Shown here: in pieces, positions 33,392-45,198 of the stretch | How positions within the stretch are numbered: position 1 is the stretch's first letter | How the letters are laid out: each line of letters opens with the position of its first letter | The notes under the pieces: generated by a model | Database searches by the model: none | What the model saw: only the letters and a program-made list of their open reading frames with translations | Told to the model about the DNA's origin: nothing | Translations under genes and position numbers: made by a program | NCBI RefSeq assembly: GCF_030272615.1 | Contig: NC_081405.1 | Span: 154,149,113 to 154,213,112 of the forward strand | DNA: 64,000 nucleotides | From: Cryptomeria japonica | Lineage: Eukaryota; Streptophyta; Pinopsida; Cupressales; Cupressaceae | Direction of reading: 5' to 3'

Positions 33392-33539
33392 TTATTCACT
33401 CGTACATGTGATTATGCACAGGGTAAGAATATCTAAGGTTTGTATTGAAAAAAAGCATCCAATAGATTACCTTTCTTTAGTGAGGTGTACACAATTAAAA
33501 ATGTTTGGAGAATGAGGTGATTCATTAGATGACCCTTTT

Positions 33540-34800
33540 AAGGTGTTGGTTGAAGAAGCATTGAGAAAACATCATGGGGAGATTATGAGTCATATCTCTT
33601 GATTGCTACAACAAAACTAAAATAGTCCACAAACAAACACAACCAACCTACCATTTGGTGGTCACACCCCATTAAGGTTCAAGTGAATTTTGATATCCCA
33701 ACTTTTGAAGGAAAATTGATGCACATGTTTTTGATAAAAAAAGTAGCGTTAACAAGGGCACTGACCCAATACAAAGATACCTCAATCCCTCAACGATTAG
33801 CGTTAACTATTGCTAATTGTTTTTGAAACAACACAACATTAAGAAGGGCGCTGACCCATTACAAAGCCAAAGGCTATCAAAAAAGACCAAGCAGGGGTGC
33901 AAACCCCAAAAGGACAAAGTCGGACCGGCTAAACCAACCAGTTAAACCATCAACACCCAAACCAAATCAAGAGGGGGGAGAAAACCCCGACTCTTGAGAA
34001 AGGAGGGCTTGGGAAAGGTGGTTAGAATTTCCTATCCGCCTACGACAAACCACCGTCCAGGCAACACTATCAGTAGGAACTTTCGCAGATGCACATGTTG
34101 TTAATAAACAATTATTAATTTTTTTTTTGTGAATTATTTCTCGGATGCTGAGAAAATAACATTTTCTCTCCTCAAACTTGAGTGTCATGTGAATCAAGCA
34201 TGGGAAATTAAGTTGTCATCCAAAGAAATACTTTGTGGTCAAGAATTTGATGCAAAACTCAATGAAAAACCCATATGGGGAGAATTTTTAGAACATATCA
34301 AAGAAGAGTACCTCCCTAAGGATACATATGAACAAAAATATATGCAATGGAAATCACTTCGTTAAAAGAAGGATCAATCTCTTTAGGACTACAACAATAC
34401 ATTCTATGCATCATCAATGAAACTTGGCATCCAAGCTTTAGAAAAACTATGAGTTTTGGAATATCATAGTGGGATTTATTGATATATTCAGAATGAGATG
34501 AGTTTTTTCAATATTGAGACATTAGCAACTACCTTCGAGTATCCAATGAAGATTGAAGAAAAATTTAAATAGAAAGGGGAAAAATGATTATTTTACAAAC
34601 ATTAGATTAAAGGGCGAAGGTAGTGGTAAGCTTACATGAAAGAAAATAACCAAGGAGTCTTTCTCAAATCCACTGACAACAAATAGGGGTGTCAAAAATG
34701 TAGAGCAAGATATAGGCATATGGTTTGAAATTTGTAAGAAAACATGACATAACACCAAGGATTGTTGAGCTTTGAAGAAACTAATGATCACATGAAGAGG
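33540..34800 (+). pseudogene. Gypsy 2 gag remnant
   Basis: After the non-LTR insertion the frame reads FSDAEKITFSLLKLECHVNQ and then KPIWGEFLEHIKEEYLPKDT. This is the W-x2-F-x(5-6)-Y(L/F)P pattern of plant gypsy capsid proteins. Stops at 34363 and later. A Cys-poor stretch with possible knuckle remnants lies near 34680-34770. Confidence 0.65.
33730..34087 (-). mobile_element. 5'-truncated non-LTR insertion in gypsy 2 gag
   Basis: A 358-bp insert is flanked by the 12-bp duplication GATGCACATGTT (33718-33729, 34088-34099). On the minus strand it ends GTTAACGCTACTTTTTTTAT and contains GGGTCAGCGCCCTT, a repeated 3'-end motif (GGGTCAGTGCCCTT near 33760). Such a tail and variable target duplication suit a LINE- or SINE-type insertion. 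It differs from the ORF1-only family described below. The minus-strand ORF over it is partly host gag sequence. Confidence 0.75.
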
Positions 34801-35806
34801 TTGAACTTGAATTATTGCCCATAGATCCTTTTGAATAAAAGGATGGAAATCAGATCATTGAGGCATTATCCGTATGCAACAATTGCCACAACAAAATATT
34901 TCCCTTTGAAGATGAAGAATGCCTATTTCACTCACAAATGTGGGTCAGTGGAAAGGCTATATATTTCCTTGTCGAAAATGGTAGCTATAGGAATTTAATT
35001 TTTATTTAGGCAATCAAAATACGAAACTTGCAAAGAACACCACATCCATAGCCATACTCCATGGGATGGGTAAGCTAGGGGCGAGTTTTCTAGGTAAATA
35101 AATGGTCTTGTCCATCCTATTCAATCAAACCATTTAAACCTGAATTAATTTGTGATGTGACACCTTTAGATGTATGTGATGTTTTTATGGGGAAAACATA
35201 CATGTACAACATCATGGTATCTATGAGTCCAGGCCACAAAATCATTATTAAGTTGGGTGGAAAATAATATCATATTATTGAGGTAAGTCTTACAAAATAT
35301 GTAGCCTTAATTAATGCCAAACAATGTAGACATATGATTGCTTAATTTGGAGCACTTGTGCTACTAATGGCTCAACCCGAGGAGACAAGGTTAATTGTAG
35401 TCAATGCCCATGCCAAATTGACCACCACAATAAACCAAAAACAGTAGATGGGTCAAATATTCAAATGATATCAAAATGTATTTAGCTCACTAGTAGGGGT
35501 ACCATTGCACTATCAAATCAAGCATTCATTTGATCTAGGTCTAGGGACACCATTACCAAATGGGCCACAGTATAGAAGGTTAGTTTTGGAGAATGATGAA
35601 ATCAAGATTAAAATTCAAGAATTAATTTAGAAAGGATATATTCGGGTAAGTGATTAACCATGTGGAAGCCTAATTGTTCTTGCTAGGAAGATGGATGTAA
35701 CATGATTACTCTACGTCAATTATCAAGCATTAAGCAAAATCAATCTAAAGAATAGGTATTCTATCCCTTTGATTGATGGTCTCTTATACCAACTTAGAGA
35801 GGCTAA

Positions 35807-36788
35807 GTTTTTGATTAAATGAAAAAACAGGTTTCGAAGGGACCCAAAATCCTTTACAATCAGACTTTGAAAGGATCTGGAACCCTCTACAAGAAAGTTG
35901 TCTAAACAAAATGAACATGAAGGCATTGACAACCTAGGGCAAAAGCCTGCAAAAAGAAAAACATGTAGCTAGCCACACAGCTGCAAAGAGGACAGCTTAC
36001 AGCCAGCCTGCAACCAGGCCCCACACAAGTTATCAAGATTTACTTTTAGAGCTACTCTTGTGGGAGCGGAGAGTCATGTCAAAAGGAGGCTTAGAGCACT
36101 TTGCTTTCTTGCCCTTATCAGAAATTCAACCCTCTTCAACTTGTGCTACCATGTTATGCCAGTTCAACCAACTATTATTCCATGAATGAAAGCCAACAAC
36201 CTCAGTCCCAGAGTAATCAATTGAATTTTGCCCTATTGGCATGGCCATATCAAAAAGACCACCATAATTAAGAGTCGGAGCATCAATGATAGAATTAACC
36301 TCCCGAGGCCCATTCAATCTCACATTAGGACAACCTAGGGCAAAAGCCTGCAAAAAGAAAAAACATGTAGTCAGCCACACAACTGCAAAGAGGACAGCTT
36401 ACAGCCAGCCTGCAACAACGTCCACATAAGCTATCAAGATTTACTTTTAGAGCTACTCTTGTGGGAGCAGAGAGTCATGTCAAAAGGAGGCTTAGAGCAC
36501 TTTGCTTTCTTGTCCTTAACAGAAATCCAACCCTCTTCAACTTGTGCTGCCATGTTATGTTAGTCCAACCGACCATTATTCCATGAATGAAAGCCAACAA
36601 CCTCAGTCCCAGAGTAATCAATTGAATTCTGCCCTGTCGGCATGGCCATATTAGAAATGCCACCATAATTAAGAGTCAGAGCGTCAATGCTAGAATTAAC
36701 CTCCCGAGGCCAATTCAATCTCACATTAGGGGTTTCAGCAAGAGACTCAAGCATAGTTACAACCGCAGAGGAGGCCCTAGTTACAACA
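35807..36788 (-). mobile_element. ORF1-only retroposon family, copy 2 (5'-truncated)
   Basis: It is inserted in the gypsy 2 RT with a 17-bp duplication CAACTTAGAGAGGCTAA (35790-35806, 36789-36805). Read on the minus strand it encodes the C-terminal part of an ORF1 protein (NVRLNWPREVNSSIDALTLN, AAQVEEGWISVKDKKAKC, FDMTLCSHK, stop). About 240 nt further is the family tail ending GGGTCCCTTCGAAACCTG. No RT frame lies between ORF1 and the tail. About 400 bp (35929-36330) is repeated in tandem at 36330-36735. In the first copy one Trp codon has become TGA. Confidence 0.88.
35929..36735 (-). repeat. ~400-bp internal tandem duplication of the retroposon
   Basis: Both units begin CAACCTAGGGCAAAAGCCTG and end near CCATTCAATCTCACATTAGG, with about 5% differences by eye. 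The duplication covers the ORF1 C-terminus and the start of the 3' UTR, so the downstream unit still joins the family tail. Confidence 0.9.
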
Positions 36789-37399
36789 CAACTTAGAGAG
36801 GCTAATTTCTTCACCAAAGTTGACTTGAATTTTGGGTACCACCAAGTATAGTCAATCCATTGAATGTGTGGAAGACTACTTTTAAATCTAAAGAAGGGTT
36901 GTTTAAATGGTCAGTCATGCCTTTTGTCTTGACCAATGCCCTTGCTAATTTCACGAGGATAATAATGAATTATAGAGGCCCTTCATTGATTTTTTGTAGT
37001 TGTCTATTTGGATGACATACTCATTTTTAGCGAAACATGGAATGGGAATTTGTAGCATTTTGAACAACTGCCATCAGCCCCACAAAAAAAACTCTATGCT
37101 AACATAGAAAAGTGTTCTTTTGGTATGAAAAATATTCAATACTTGGGATTCATTATAGATAGTGAGGGTGCTCATGTTGACCAGTGAGGGTGTTCATTTT
37201 GATCTTGATAAGATACACATCATTAAAGATTAGCCATCTCCCAAAAATCTCACAGAGCTATGCAAGTTTTTGGGATTAGCAAATTTTTATCATAGTTTAA
37301 TACTTGAATTTTTACACTTGGCATAACTTTTAAATTAATCATTCATGGAAGGAGCAAAAGAAAAATTTAGTTAGGCAGGAGCACAAGAATGAGCATGTG

Positions 37400-39000
37400 G
37401 AATTAAAAAGAAGGTTTTACTCAACACGAATATTAACCCCTCCATATTTGTAACGACCTTTTGAAATAGAGATCGATGCATATGAATATACACTTGGGAC
37501 AATACTCATGCAACATAGGCATCTAATTGCCTACCATAGTGGGACCTTTTATGATATTATATACATATACCCTACAAATGACAAGGAATCATATGCCATT
37601 GTTCAAGCTTGCAAATAGTGGAAGCTCTATATCCTAGAGAAATAGACTATTATACACATAGACCACAAGCCCCTTCAATTATTGTGGACATAAGGGAGGT
37701 TGCAGAATAATAAGCATTAAAGATGGTCTACCTAACTACACAAATTTCATCTTAACGTCCACTAGAACAAGGGAAGTAGGGAAAAAGTGTCAAACTACTA
37801 GAACAAGCCTCCAATTGAACCTTACTAGTGGTGTTAGATTCTTTTGGTCATCAAACATCAACTTGGACCTAGCTCTATGACAATGACCCTAACTTTGTTG
37901 ACACCTACAATTGGCTAACGAAAGGAACATCAAAAGGTGATATGAGATTGGAAAACACACTACAATCATGTTGCATACTATTTTGGAGTAGGTAAGACTA
38001 TTGTTGTACTTGAGAGGTATTTTTATTTGTTAAAAATGTATCATGATGTCACTTAATATGTTCAAGATTGTGCAACATGTGCCATTGCAAAGCTTGCAAA
38101 TAAAAAAATAAGCTTGTGTGTATCTCTTCCTATCTTTGATAAACCTTGACACTTAAATGTCAATGGATTTTATGTCTGGCCTCCCCATTACTGAATGTGT
38201 ACATTATTGTGTGTATGTTGTATTAGATAGATTTTAAAAAATTGGCTATCATAGTACTTTGTTTTGTTTGATAGACAGATTTTCAAAATTGCTAAACTAT
38301 TCTTTGTGAATGTTTTGGGCCTATTTTGATTTTCCACACAAGATTATCTTAGACAGGGATAGTAGATTCATTAGCAACTTCTGGTCGTCATTATGGGTGA
38401 AGATGGATACTAAGTTGACAAAGTCTAATACATTCCACCCTTAGATAGATGGGAAATTTGAGATGATGAATCGAATGATCATTCACATTCTATGCATGAT
38501 TCTAAGAATCCTCTCATAGGATGAGATTGTACTGTATGTCTCACATAGCTAAAACTATGCACTCCATATTTCGACAAGGAAAAATCCATTCATGTTTTGT
38601 CTTCGGTGTCAACTTTGGCTTCCATGGATATAGCATATAGCATCACTAATAATCCAACCTGATTTATCACCAACTGATGAGGAGGTAAAACTTTTTATTG
38701 ACAATATTATACATATCCAACAAGAAGTTTTTGAGATCTTACAACACACCGATCAAAATTATAAGTAAAGACACGATCAACATAAACCCCCTCGTCCATT
38801 CTAGGTTGGATATAAGGTGCGACTTCATCTACAGAAAGAGCGAGCAACTTCAAGGACCAACCATGAAGCTTCATTCTCTTCAGTATGGCCCATACAGCAA
38901 CATAAAGAGGATAAATGAAAATTCCTTTTTGCTAAATCTACAACCATTCTAGGATTGCATGTAGTTTTTAATGTTGAGTTGTTGTGTCCTTATTTCCCTT
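37400..39000 (+). pseudogene. Gypsy 2 RNase H and integrase remnants
   Basis: The RNase H pieces include AYHSGTFYDI, NDKESYAIVQACK and IIHIDHKPLQLL. The integrase pieces are CATCAIAKLANKK (zinc region) and ILDRDSRFISNFWSSLW with FHP-IDGKFEMMNRMI. The third-motif Glu is present (KFEMMNR). A chromodomain-proximal tail of the type HVVFNVELLCPYFP follows near 38960. Many stops. Confidence 0.8.
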
Positions 39001-39292
39001 CCTTACGGGAACTCGAAACGTAACTAAACATATTCACAACACAAAGTTGAATTTGGAAACTACTGTTCCACTAACAAGGTCGCACATGTTATTCTCAAGA
39101 GTCGATAAGCAATATATTCCTCAATACAACATGGTCCACGTTGGTCAATTGTCTCACTAGGGAAAGTGCTTTACTAGGGAACAAATTTAAGCATAATTTC
39201 TTCATCTGGTGTAGAGCAGTGGTACATTGGGGCCCATTTCCTTTCAAGGGGTGGCAAATGATTTCGTATCAATCCAGAAGAACTTAGGTGTT

Positions 39293-39800
39293 GTAGGTAA
39301 AGCCAACCAAAAAAAAATAAAAAATTTATTATTTTGATATTTCTATGTTTTAGTAAATCATATTTTTATTCAGTCATTCAAAGAAGAATTTGGCACAAGG
39401 ATTTCCATAAGTTTCTTTCAATGGTTGACATAAGTTGCATTTCATGAAGATCAAACTAAGTCTCTTGGATATCTTTTCAACGGTATAAAGAAGTCCAAAG
39501 TTCTTGGAACGGGTTAGGATTTATGACCCCATCAAGTTGGGGTACTAGATTCAATATGATATTTTTTATTTTTTTAGTTATTTGTCCCCATTCAACTATC
39601 CATTTCAAATTCTAAGAGATGGGTGGCTACTGATATTCTGTGCAAATGTATAAACATTGTATTTTAAAGATAATGGACTAGTTTTGTAGTGGCATACATC
39701 GCTTTTATGAGTTTGTTGAATTGTATTTTGTGTAATTATTTTATAATACTGCAAGTTTCTTGCTAGGTATTGTCCTTCAAACTCTCAATTTGGAATTTTT
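39293..39800 (+). repeat. Gypsy 2 3' LTR (approximate ends)
   Basis: Direct partner of 32853-33377, see above. It ends near CAATTTGGAA. Confidence 0.78.
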
Positions 39801-41450
39801 GGGGCCAATTCAATAGGTTGGATTTGGTTGTTCGTATTTTTGGTTGTCCATTTTGTTTGATTCAATACTTGTTACCGTATACCCCTAGGATCATCCTCCC
39901 AAGTCTAAGCCAAGCTTGAAGAGCAAGAGATAAAACCCATTCTCGTAGATTTGAACTTCAACCCTCCAAAATTTATTGATAAGTTGATTCACTCGCATGA
40001 CGATAACCTTGGCCTTGTAAGTGAGATTTTGTTCTAGAAATTTAAGCAATAGTTTTGTGATCCAACATGAACAAGAAGGTTTTAAATAAATGTATGAGGA
40101 AATATGTTAAGAAAAGAGAATAGAAACTAGAATGAATTCTCAAGTTATGAAGATAATCTTGTAATCAAAGGTAGAAGGTGAAATGGACATGAAAAACACA
40201 ACCAAGAAGTCATAATCAAAAGAATAATTTTTTTAGGTCTCATAGTGTAAATGGTATAATAAGGGGGATTGTAACATAGATGTTGTAAGAAAATTTTCCA
40301 AATAGAAGTGATGAAAAGAAAAATGAAGAAGTGATATGAACAATGCATATTCAAATTCACTTGCGTCAATCAACATACTAAAGGTGTTTTTACATCATCC
40401 ACAAACAAGCTAGGAACATGGTCATGAAAACGTAAAGCCAAAAAAAGAAACTAAAAAAGAACAAAATGTGGCAAGTAATAAAAACAATGAATAATGATAT
40501 CTAATAAATTAATTTATTTCTCATATTAGATGGTTTCTCTTTTATGCCATGCGTAACAGTAATCTATGATGTGTTTTTGATGTAGGTTGAGAAGATGTAT
40601 AAGCCATGGGGAGAACATGAGAATAGTGACCTAAAGATAAATCATGAGAGAAAATACCTATGTCCATACTATATTCATGTAAATTAGGCCTATAAAAATA
40701 TACAATGAAATCATTAGCCAAACTAGGAAAAGAAGTGTAGAGACAACAAGATGATTCAAACCATTCTAATTATCTATCACTTTTGTAAAATATGAAATTA
40801 CTAATCAATACAATGTCACCATCTTTTTGTATATAAAATTAGAATGACTTTACACGTAAAGCTACATCACTAGACCCATCATAACCATCATGTAATAACG
40901 TCTCTCTACGACTCATAATATCATGATATAATGCAGGGAAAGATAATAAAACATGAATAGTGTCTACATGAGATGCTAATGAATTATCATCAAGGCACAA
41001 GCTACCATCATGTCAAGGATAAGTACTAATAGTATAGATCCATGCCACTTGCATTATGTTTAAAGTTTAAAAGTGTAGTCTAATGGAGGCCAATGGTGAA
41101 ACTTGAAAGTGTGCCAAAGGATGGTTGCATAAAGACACATTTCTAACTAGGATAACTAAAGCTAAAGTCATTGATAGATAAAGACAAGATAGTGCAACAC
41201 TTACAATCGACTTGTGACTCTTATAAAAGGACATACCAATGAAGTAGCATAAAAAGAGATACATCCTTATACTTAACCATAAACATAAATGTACATAAAA
41301 GACATAACATAGAGAAAGAGAGATAATACACGTGAGAAACATAACAGTTGTAGAAGGAGACAAAATAAATAAATCTATGAGAGATGCATATGTATTGAGA
41401 GATTGATGATTATGTACCACACATTAATATAGTTGAGATATGATATGTAT
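39801..41450. other. Intergenic, nothing recognised
   Basis: AT-rich. A 117-codon minus-strand ORF at 41067-41420 has no motif, a skewed hydrophobic composition and no supporting context, so it is left out as a gene. Confidence 0.45.
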
Positions 41451-41459
41451 ATATAATGA

Positions 41460-41900
41460 ATGTGAAGGGCACAAAATATACTAAGGGGGTGGGGTGAATC
41501 AACATATAAATTTCAACTTGATTGAATATTAATTATCATTAATTATAACTTCTCCAATTATCACATCCGAATTTATCATTAAAAACATTTACTAGCAGCT
41601 TATCAAATAAAGAACATAAGCACACATTCACACATGAACACCAAATTTACATGGAAACCCAGAAGAGAAAAACCATTTTGAGAATAACTACTTGGATCTA
41701 CTACCTTAATCTAGCTTCACAAAGTAGGAATATAATAAGGAATTTACAATGTGAAGTAGGAACAAACCTACTAGAGACACTAATCCCCAATAACATTTCC
41801 AAGCACCAACCCACAAGAGACACCAATCCCCTATTCCAAAATCTGAGCACCAGCTCAACATGTGAAACATCGATCCCACCAAAACACAATAGATATGAAT
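41460..41900 (-). mobile_element. Copia-type LTR fragment, minus strand
   Basis: On the minus strand it carries GGGTTTCCATGTAAATTTGG (41637-41658) and ends in a run matching GATTCACCCCACCCCC near 41480. Both are the signatures of the fragment at 16260-17605. Confidence 0.5.
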
Positions 41901-43550
41901 TATGAACCTTCAAGGTTGAAAACACAATTTGCTTTTGATATGAACACACTTCAAATCCTCCTTACATAGTGCATGGGATCTTCTATTGAAACTGCACAAT
42001 GATTGGGATGCAACTCATGTAACATCACCCACATACTCACACATTACTCACAACTTATGGATATTAGATTAACAGAAACTCTAGGAAAGAACCTAGATCA
42101 ACTATATATGAGTTATGATGGTTATTACATTCATATGTTGGCCTAGAATAATATTATTGCGTCTTCAAGTTGGACACAAACATAAACCCAAACCAAATGT
42201 GTAATAGGCTAGGTCTAAAAGCCCACATGTTACTCCATAAGAGGGGACACACTATGCGTTACACAACATAGACTTATCGAGTCCCAAAAGTCATCTACAC
42301 ACTATCTTTGATGAACACACGTTACAAACCTTTGGCACATCAAATCGAAACATCAACCTAGTCGACCAACATAGCATAATGACCACTCTGTCATTACTAA
42401 CTTTTTGTCTATTGAAACTTTGGAATATGAAACTGTACACATATCTTAAGTCTCCTGTCAATCCGTAGGTCATAACTCTCATTTGCGACAAAATGCAAAA
42501 CAAAATAAGTTACCTGTGTAAACACACTGTCTAAGGAACAAACCTCAATAACATATTGCATGCACATCTAGATCACTTTCAACTACTAGAATAGATACAA
42601 GATGATATTGCAATCATACTATGTTGGTGGTACAATTGATCTCATCAACATAATTAGTCACTATATTTCTAGATTGTTTTTGATTAAAAACAATCTAGAA
42701 ATATAGTGACTAATTATGTTATTGATTAAAAACATAATTAGTCACTATATTTCTAGATTTTTATTGTCCTTCCACAACTCAAATGCTTGAACATATACAT
42801 GATAATAATTATGATAGTTGTGACTATACATTTACATATTGATTCAAATCCATAGTGATCTCCTTTGACACCAACTTGAACTCCCTTAACAAACCTTTGA
42901 CATCGATGACAACATATGTTCAACAAAAGGTACAAACATTTTATCTTATGTATTCTCTTTAATCCACTACACCTATCTATAATCCATCACATATGTTCTA
43001 ATCCCCCTTATTAGCTATCAGACTAGGGTACATATACAACATTAATCAAGGATAGGGATTATAACTATGAATTTTGCTCTCACTAGTCAACAAGTATCCA
43101 TAGATTTAGTATGAGACACAAAGCAATAATCATCACTATACTCATTATCATGTATAAAAGTGTTAGAGTTGATGATTGAACCCCACAGATCCCAACAATC
43201 ACCTACAACAAAAATACCTATCACAAATAGAGATAAAGCAAGATAAACTTTCTCTACGACTTTAGAATTGTATTGATGCATAAACCTGAATGAATGATCA
43301 CAATAAAATATCAATCCTTATAGAAATGAGATAGAAACCCTAGATCCAAAATCTTAGCCGAGGATTAAATTAGAGTTTGACAAGTGTCCTCATCCTATGT
43401 AATGATATGACATGACCTATATTTAGCTCAATCTAATAAAATAAAACACTCTTAAGTTTATCTTAAGTGAATAAAGTAAAGGTGATCTTTAGATAATTAA
43501 TTAATAATTAATAAGTATTTAACCTATTAATCTAACATTCTCCTTAAGAT
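41901..43550. other. Intergenic, nothing recognised apart from the hairpin
   Basis: AT-rich, chance minus-strand ORFs only. Probably copia-derived, judging from the flanking fragments. Confidence 0.4.
42649..42761. repeat. Perfect 33-bp hairpin with a third arm copy
   Basis: The arm at 42649-42681 and its exact reverse complement at 42686-42718 are separated by the 4-base loop GATT. A third, slightly shortened copy of the first arm lies at 42730-42761 after TTGATTAAAAA. The second arm can therefore pair with either neighbour. The core word is AATTAGTCACTATATTTC. No target duplication or coding content is seen. Confidence 0.95.
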
Positions 43551-43580
43551 TAACTTAAGGAGAAGTTTAATAAGGAAAAA

Positions 43581-43724
43581 ATGAACTGGAGCGGGAGCGG
43601 GAGTGCGGGAGCTAGGGTTTCGGCTGTTGCTGAGGAAGGGGAGAAATCAGACGACGATGAGGATGATTGCTTGGGAGCCTTGGCTATGGGTATCGCTGCC
43701 TGGCTTGACCTGGATGATTTGTGA
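43581..43724 (+). CDS. 47-codon ORF at the 5' end of the retroposon
   Basis: It starts MNWSGSGSAGARVSAVAEEG and continues with an acidic run (EKSDDDEDD) and GIAAWLDLDDL before TGA. Its composition looks more like a real N-terminus than chance. It may be the start of a captured or retroposed gene. No family assigned. Confidence 0.25.
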   Translation: MNWSGSGSAGARVSAVAEEGEKSDDDEDDCLGALAMGIAAWLDLDDL

Positions 43725-43878
43725 TGCCCCCTTCGCTTCCTCTTTTTGGTGGATCGGCTTCTGGGGTCTCTCGCTGAGGCGACTGTTTGGGTTGCTGCTA
43801 CTGCGAGGTTAGTGGTTCAGAGCCAATGGGGATTTCTTCTGGCGGCTCTCTCTTCCTCTCCTATCTGCTGGGTCGGTC

Positions 43879-44934
43879 TTGTTAGGCCGTTTTGCTCTAC
43901 TTTGGCTTGTGTCCCTTCTTTGCTCCCTTTCCCCTGTTGGGTCGGAGGATTTTGTGCTTGTAGTGCTTCTTTTTTTCGTTTTCCTCCTCTCGGGTTGGGA
44001 TTTGTGGAGCTCTTTTGATGCCCTTTGGGTGGAAATGCTTAGGTTTTGGGAAGTTTCTCGGCACCCTTCTTCTCTCTATGTGCATGTTAAGAAGGTTTTA
44101 TCTCCTATAGAGGTGGAGATATCTTTCGCGGAAGGAATTGGATGCTCTTTTTCTGAAGCGGCTTTGCTGGGAAGAGGTTGTTCTGGCTTTGGGCTGCAGT
44201 TGGTGTGGTCTGTCCTTCTGAAGAAATTTTGTTCTCTCCCTATTGATGTGGGGGGTGTTTCTTTGCTGTTGGAGTTTGGTTACACTTTTGGTGGTCCTGT
44301 TTCTTCTATGCGGGCCCTTGGTGCTTCCACTATTGGTTTCCTTTTGAGGGGTTTTTCTCTTACTACTCAGTCCCTTGGATCTCTTCTTGAGGCGTTGTGC
44401 CCTCCTATGGAAGTGGAGTGGCTGCTTGGTGTTTGGTTGGTTAAGGGGATTTTTGGTGCTTTCTCTCCTAGTTTGGAGGACCTTTCTCTTGAGGTTGGTG
44501 ATTATTTGGTTGCTGGATCTTTTCTCTCAAGCTCTTTTTTGTCTTCTCCTATTGAGGTGGAGAGTGCGGCGGTGCTTGTTTGGATGGATGCTTTCCTGAT
44601 CGGGCCTCTGTTTCAACTCAAGTTGGTTGAGGGTACCACTTCAAAACCCTTTGAAGTGGTTCTGGGAGCCATTTCAAAAGCTAGTTTTAAGGTTAGGGAA
44701 GCCTTTCAAAATCCCTTTATCTCTAGGCATCTTGTTTTATTTGCCTTGTGTTTTCTTATCTGGCAGGTTGCTGATAGTTTTCAAGGGCCCAGTCCAGATT
44801 GTGGTTGTTTTTGGTTATGGGCTAGTTTTGATTTTTGGTGTCTGAAGTCTCTGTCTCCGATCAAGGGAGCCGGAAACATCCCTGTTGTTTGGCTGAGGGT
44901 GCATGCTAGCCCTCATCATAGTTTGAATCTTTAG
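43879..44934 (+). CDS. 351-codon ORF of unknown nature in the retroposon
   Basis: This is the longest open frame in the window. It is Leu/Phe/Ser/Trp-rich with no recognised domain. A P-I/M-E/D-V-E/G motif recurs about every 45-50 codons (VLSPIEVEIS, SLPIDVGGVS, CPPMEVEWLL, SSPIEVESAA), hinting at roughly 140-150-bp internal repeats. The strand is T-rich, which raises the chance of an accidental hydrophobic ORF. Some of the frame may reflect a decayed coding repeat. Function unknown; a chance ORF is the main alternative. Confidence 0.25.
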   Translation: MLGRFALLWLVSLLCSLSPVGSEDFVLVVLLFFVFLLSGWDLWSSFDALWVEMLRFWEVSRHPSSLYVHVKKVLSPIEVEISFAEGIGCSFSEAALLGRGCSGFGLQLVWSVLLKKFCSLPIDVGGVSLLLEFGYTFGGPVSSMRALGASTIGFLLRGFSLTTQSLGSLLEALCPPMEVEWLLGVWLVKGIFGAFSPSLEDLSLEVGDYLVAGSFLSSSFLSSPIEVESAAVLVWMDAFLIGPLFQLKLVEGTTSKPFEVVLGAISKASFKVREAFQNPFISRHLVLFALCFLIWQVADSFQGPSPDCGCFWLWASFDFWCLKSLSPIKGAGNIPVVWLRVHASPHHSLNL

Positions 44935-45198
44935 CCTAGTTGGTGTAGCCAACTTGTTTTATATTGATTATATCTTAAGTGTTTGGTTGGTTCTTCCTGC
45001 TGGTGTTTGCTGGCTTTTGTCGGCTCAGCTTTGTTTGGGCTGCTGGTTTTCTTGGTTAATTTTCTTTGGCAGAGTTGTTCTTTGGGTTCCAGATCCTAGT
45101 AAAATCCGAGGGTTTCAGGCCCCTCCAAAACCTGTTGTAAGGGGTTTCGGGTCCCCTCAAAACCTGTTTTTCCCATAATCAAAAACTTAAGGAGAAGT

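Larger units (their letters stand above)
35580..37330 (+). pseudogene. Gypsy 2 reverse transcriptase remnant, split by a retroposon
   Basis: The N-terminal part includes YSIPLIDGLLYQLREAK just before the insertion at 35807. The frame resumes at about 36805 with FFTKVDLNFGYHQV and reaches VYLDDILIFS, with YLDD at 37004-37015. The thumb follows as YANIEKCSFGMKNIQYLGFI. Stops are scattered. Confidence 0.85.
32853..39800 (+). mobile_element. Ty3/gypsy element 2 with both LTRs, old
   Basis: Two direct, diverged LTR-like repeats (about 32853-33377 and 39293-39800) flank a gag-RT-RNase H-integrase series on the plus strand. A PBS directly follows the 5' LTR. Two later non-LTR insertions (33730-34087 and 35807-36788) sit in gag and RT. 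Divergence between the LTRs is high by eye, and every frame has stops, so the element is ancient and inactive. Confidence 0.88.
43568..45182 (+). mobile_element. Retroposon with family tail, GC-richer than flanks
   Basis: It is flanked by the 16-bp duplication AACTTAAGGAGAAGTT (43552-43567, 45183-45198). It ends with GGGTTCCAGATCCTAG, then TTGTAAGGGGTTTCGGGTCC, CCTCAAAACCTGTTTTTCCC and ATAATCAAAA. That tail is shared with the copies at 35807, 57464 and 60740. The body is T/G-rich and about half GC, against AT-rich flanks. It does not visibly match the ORF1 region of the other copies, so it may be a different member or a chimera that borrowed the tail. Confidence 0.85.

Noticed and set aside
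33967-34197. 76-codon minus-strand ORF
   Set aside because: It crosses the junction of a non-LTR insert and gypsy gag, so it is not a single gene.
41067-41420. 117-codon minus-strand hydrophobic ORF
   Set aside because: No motif, no context, AT-rich composition; likely chance.
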